From: Gemmatimonadota bacterium
Lineage (GTDB): Bacteria > Gemmatimonadota > Gemmatimonadetes > Gemmatimonadales > GWC2-71-9
NCBI GenBank assembly: GCA_003221075.1
Contig: QHUF01000238.1
Location: 1 to 14,111, forward strand
Direction of reading: 5' to 3'
Length of the DNA: 14,111 nt
Within the stretch, counting starts at the first letter, position 1. The number at the start of each line of letters is the position of its first letter. Positions 13,238 to 14,111 of this stretch are shown in pieces. Under the pieces are notes generated by a model that had not been told where the DNA came from, did no database searches, and saw only the letters and a list, made by a program, of their open reading frames with translations. Both the position numbers and the translations under genes were made by a program.

Positions 13238-13808
13238 TAGTAGCGATTACTACTACCTCAGAGACACGCTCAAGGATCTCCTCCTCGCGCGCTCCGTGAA
13301 GCGCGGCGAGTTTGTGCTCGCGTCCGGCCGCCGGTCCTCGTTCTATGTCGACGCCCGCCTCACCACGATGTCCGGCGACGGGCTCGCCGTGATCGGCGGG
13401 CTCGGACTCGACCGCATGGCCATACGCGGCTGGAGTCCCCGCGCGGTCGGCGGTCTCACCCTCGGCGCCGATCCGATCGCCTATGCGCTGGCGTTGACCG
13501 CCCGCCGGCGTGGCCAGCTGCTCGACGCGTTCACTGTGCGCAAGCAGCCGAAGGACCACGGCACCGGTCAACGCATCGAAGGATGCTTCATGTCCGGTTT
13601 CCCCGTGGTCATCGTCGAGGACGTCCTCACCACCGGACGCTCGACCCGCGAGGCGATCAAGGCCGTGGAGAGCGAAGGCGGGCATGTGCTTGGCGTGATT
13701 GCGGTGATGGACCGGGAGGAAGGCGGCAAGGAGGCGATCGAGCGGGAGGGATATCTCGTCGAAGCATTTCTGACCGCGTCGGACCTTGGCTTAGGCCTCC
13801 CCAAGTGA
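13230..13808 (+). CDS. pyrE: Orotate phosphoribosyltransferase
   Basis: The product is 192 residues, in the family's usual range. It shows the PRPP-binding motif V-V-I-V-E-D-V-L-T-T-G-R-S-T at 126-139, and the flexible catalytic loop R-K-Q-P-K-D-H-G-T-G at 104-113, with the lysine and histidine expected for OPRTs. The early F-Y-V-D-A-R at 38-43 matches the N-terminal F-Y-x-D signature. It converts orotate and PRPP to orotidine 5'-monophosphate in de novo pyrimidine synthesis, in the cytosol. The start is GTG 13230, the only start after the kinase reading ends that keeps the N-terminal region. It lies inside the last codons of the kinase gene (8-base overlap) with a weak GCGGGA ribosome site. 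A perfect 8-bp inverted repeat covers codons 2-9. The stop is TGA overlapping the next GTG. No other pyrimidine genes are nearby. Confidence 0.93.
   Translation: MNSSSDYYYLRDTLKDLLLARSVKRGEFVLASGRRSSFYVDARLTTMSGDGLAVIGGLGLDRMAIRGWSPRAVGGLTLGADPIAYALALTARRRGQLLDAFTVRKQPKDHGTGQRIEGCFMSGFPVVIVEDVLTTGRSTREAIKAVESEGGHVLGVIAVMDREEGGKEAIEREGYLVEAFLTASDLGLGLPK
13235..13255 (+). repeat. AT-rich 8-bp inverted repeat over the pyrE start region
   Basis: TAGTAGTA (13235-13242) and TACTACTA (13248-13255) are exact reverse complements around a 5-base loop, GCGAT. It begins at the kinase stop codon and lies 3 bases after the pyrE GTG, inside the ribosome footprint. It encodes a run of Ser codons then Tyr codons in PyrE. 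Confidence 0.6.
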
Positions 13809-14111
13809 GCGAGCCCACCCGCCGCCTGTCCTTCGCGGCTCGCGCACGCGGCTGGCAAGATGACGCCGCCGCGCTGGAGCAGCGGTTCAAGGATCTCGAA
13901 ACGTTCGAACGCAGTCACCGGCGCCGTTGGTGGATCGCGGCGGCGCTGTTCGTGCTCGGCGTGCTCGGCAAGCTGGGCGGCCTCACCACCGCGCGGCTCG
14001 GCACGATCGTGTTGATCGCAGGCGGCGCCGCCGTGATCAACGCGGTCGTCGGGCTGATCAATGAGCGCGGCTGGTACCGTTGGTGGTTCATCTATCTGCT
14101 GCCGTTGCTCG
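13805..14111 (+). CDS. Membrane protein of unknown function, 3' end missing
   Basis: The frame starts at GTG 13805, whose GTGA overlaps the TGA of pyrE, and continues past the right edge; 102 codons are visible. The first 45 or so residues are charged and helical (M-S-E-P-T-R-R, then E-Q-R-F-K-D-L-E). A basic R-R-R-W-W boundary follows, then a hydrophobic helix (about 46-58). A second segment rich in G, A, V and I spans about 68-87. After R-G-W-Y-R-W-W a third helix starts at the edge. This looks like the N-terminal membrane domain of a larger protein, possibly a sensor kinase or cyclase, but no catalytic domain is in view. Coupling to pyrE and the kinase suggests co-expression only. Confidence 0.75.
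   Translation, partial: MSEPTRRLSFAARARGWQDDAAALEQRFKDLETFERSHRRRWWIAAALFVLGVLGKLGGLTTARLGTIVLIAGGAAVINAVVGLINERGWYRWWFIYLLPLL

Noticed and set aside
1..14111. Possible CRISPR, insertion sequence, tRNA or defence island
   Set aside because: No regularly spaced repeats, transposase motifs, terminal inverted repeats, cloverleaf-like segment or toxin/nuclease genes were seen. Gene content is core and envelope functions.

Overview
The window is dense, GC-rich bacterial chromosome with 13 protein-coding genes. The longest gap between genes is under 100 bases. I see no mobile element, CRISPR array, tRNA or rRNA. Three things suggest Gemmatimonadota or a relative in the wider FCB group: the GWxTD-domain lipoprotein, the mix of housekeeping and secreted proteins, and heavy use of non-ATG starts with overlapping stop/start codons. 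This placement is an inference from gene content; no marker gene was compared.

Layout. (1) Bases 1-2410, minus strand: a tightly overlapping operon of a membrane-anchored matrixin-like zinc metalloprotease, the AmmeMemoRadiSam-system radical SAM enzyme (AmrS) and a beta-lactamase-fold serine hydrolase that runs off the left edge. (2) Bases 2501-4771, plus strand: an MMPL/RND-type membrane transporter, divergent from the protease. (3) Bases 4764-5416, minus: a type IV pilin-like protein followed by a small DUF4031-like protein whose 3' end overlaps the 3' end of the transporter gene. (4) Bases 5513-8320, minus: DNA polymerase I with a degraded proofreading domain. (5) Bases 8386-8586, minus: a cold-shock protein, followed by a strong intrinsic terminator directly in front of polA. 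(6) Bases 8674-12275, minus: a GWxTD-domain lipoprotein coupled by a GTGA overlap to an Slt-type lytic transglycosylase. (7) Bases 12323-14111, plus: a soluble Ser/Thr protein kinase, orotate phosphoribosyltransferase (pyrE) and the start of a membrane protein, all overlapping.

How the genes work together. The transglycosylase and lipoprotein look like a cell-envelope unit. The pilin and MMPL protein are also envelope-facing. The kinase-pyrE-membrane protein cluster joins signalling to pyrimidine synthesis by translational coupling, though a functional link is not proven. AmrS belongs to a system whose usual partners (AMMECR1-like and Memo-like proteins) are not visible here.

The points most worth a second look are: the probable CTG start of AmrS inside a CTGA overlap; polA starting right behind a terminator with no Shine-Dalgarno; the degenerate exonuclease site of PolA; a 10-bp perfect hairpin between polA and the pilin; and an 8-bp AT-rich hairpin over the pyrE start. 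I did not find a convincing wholly new multi-gene system.
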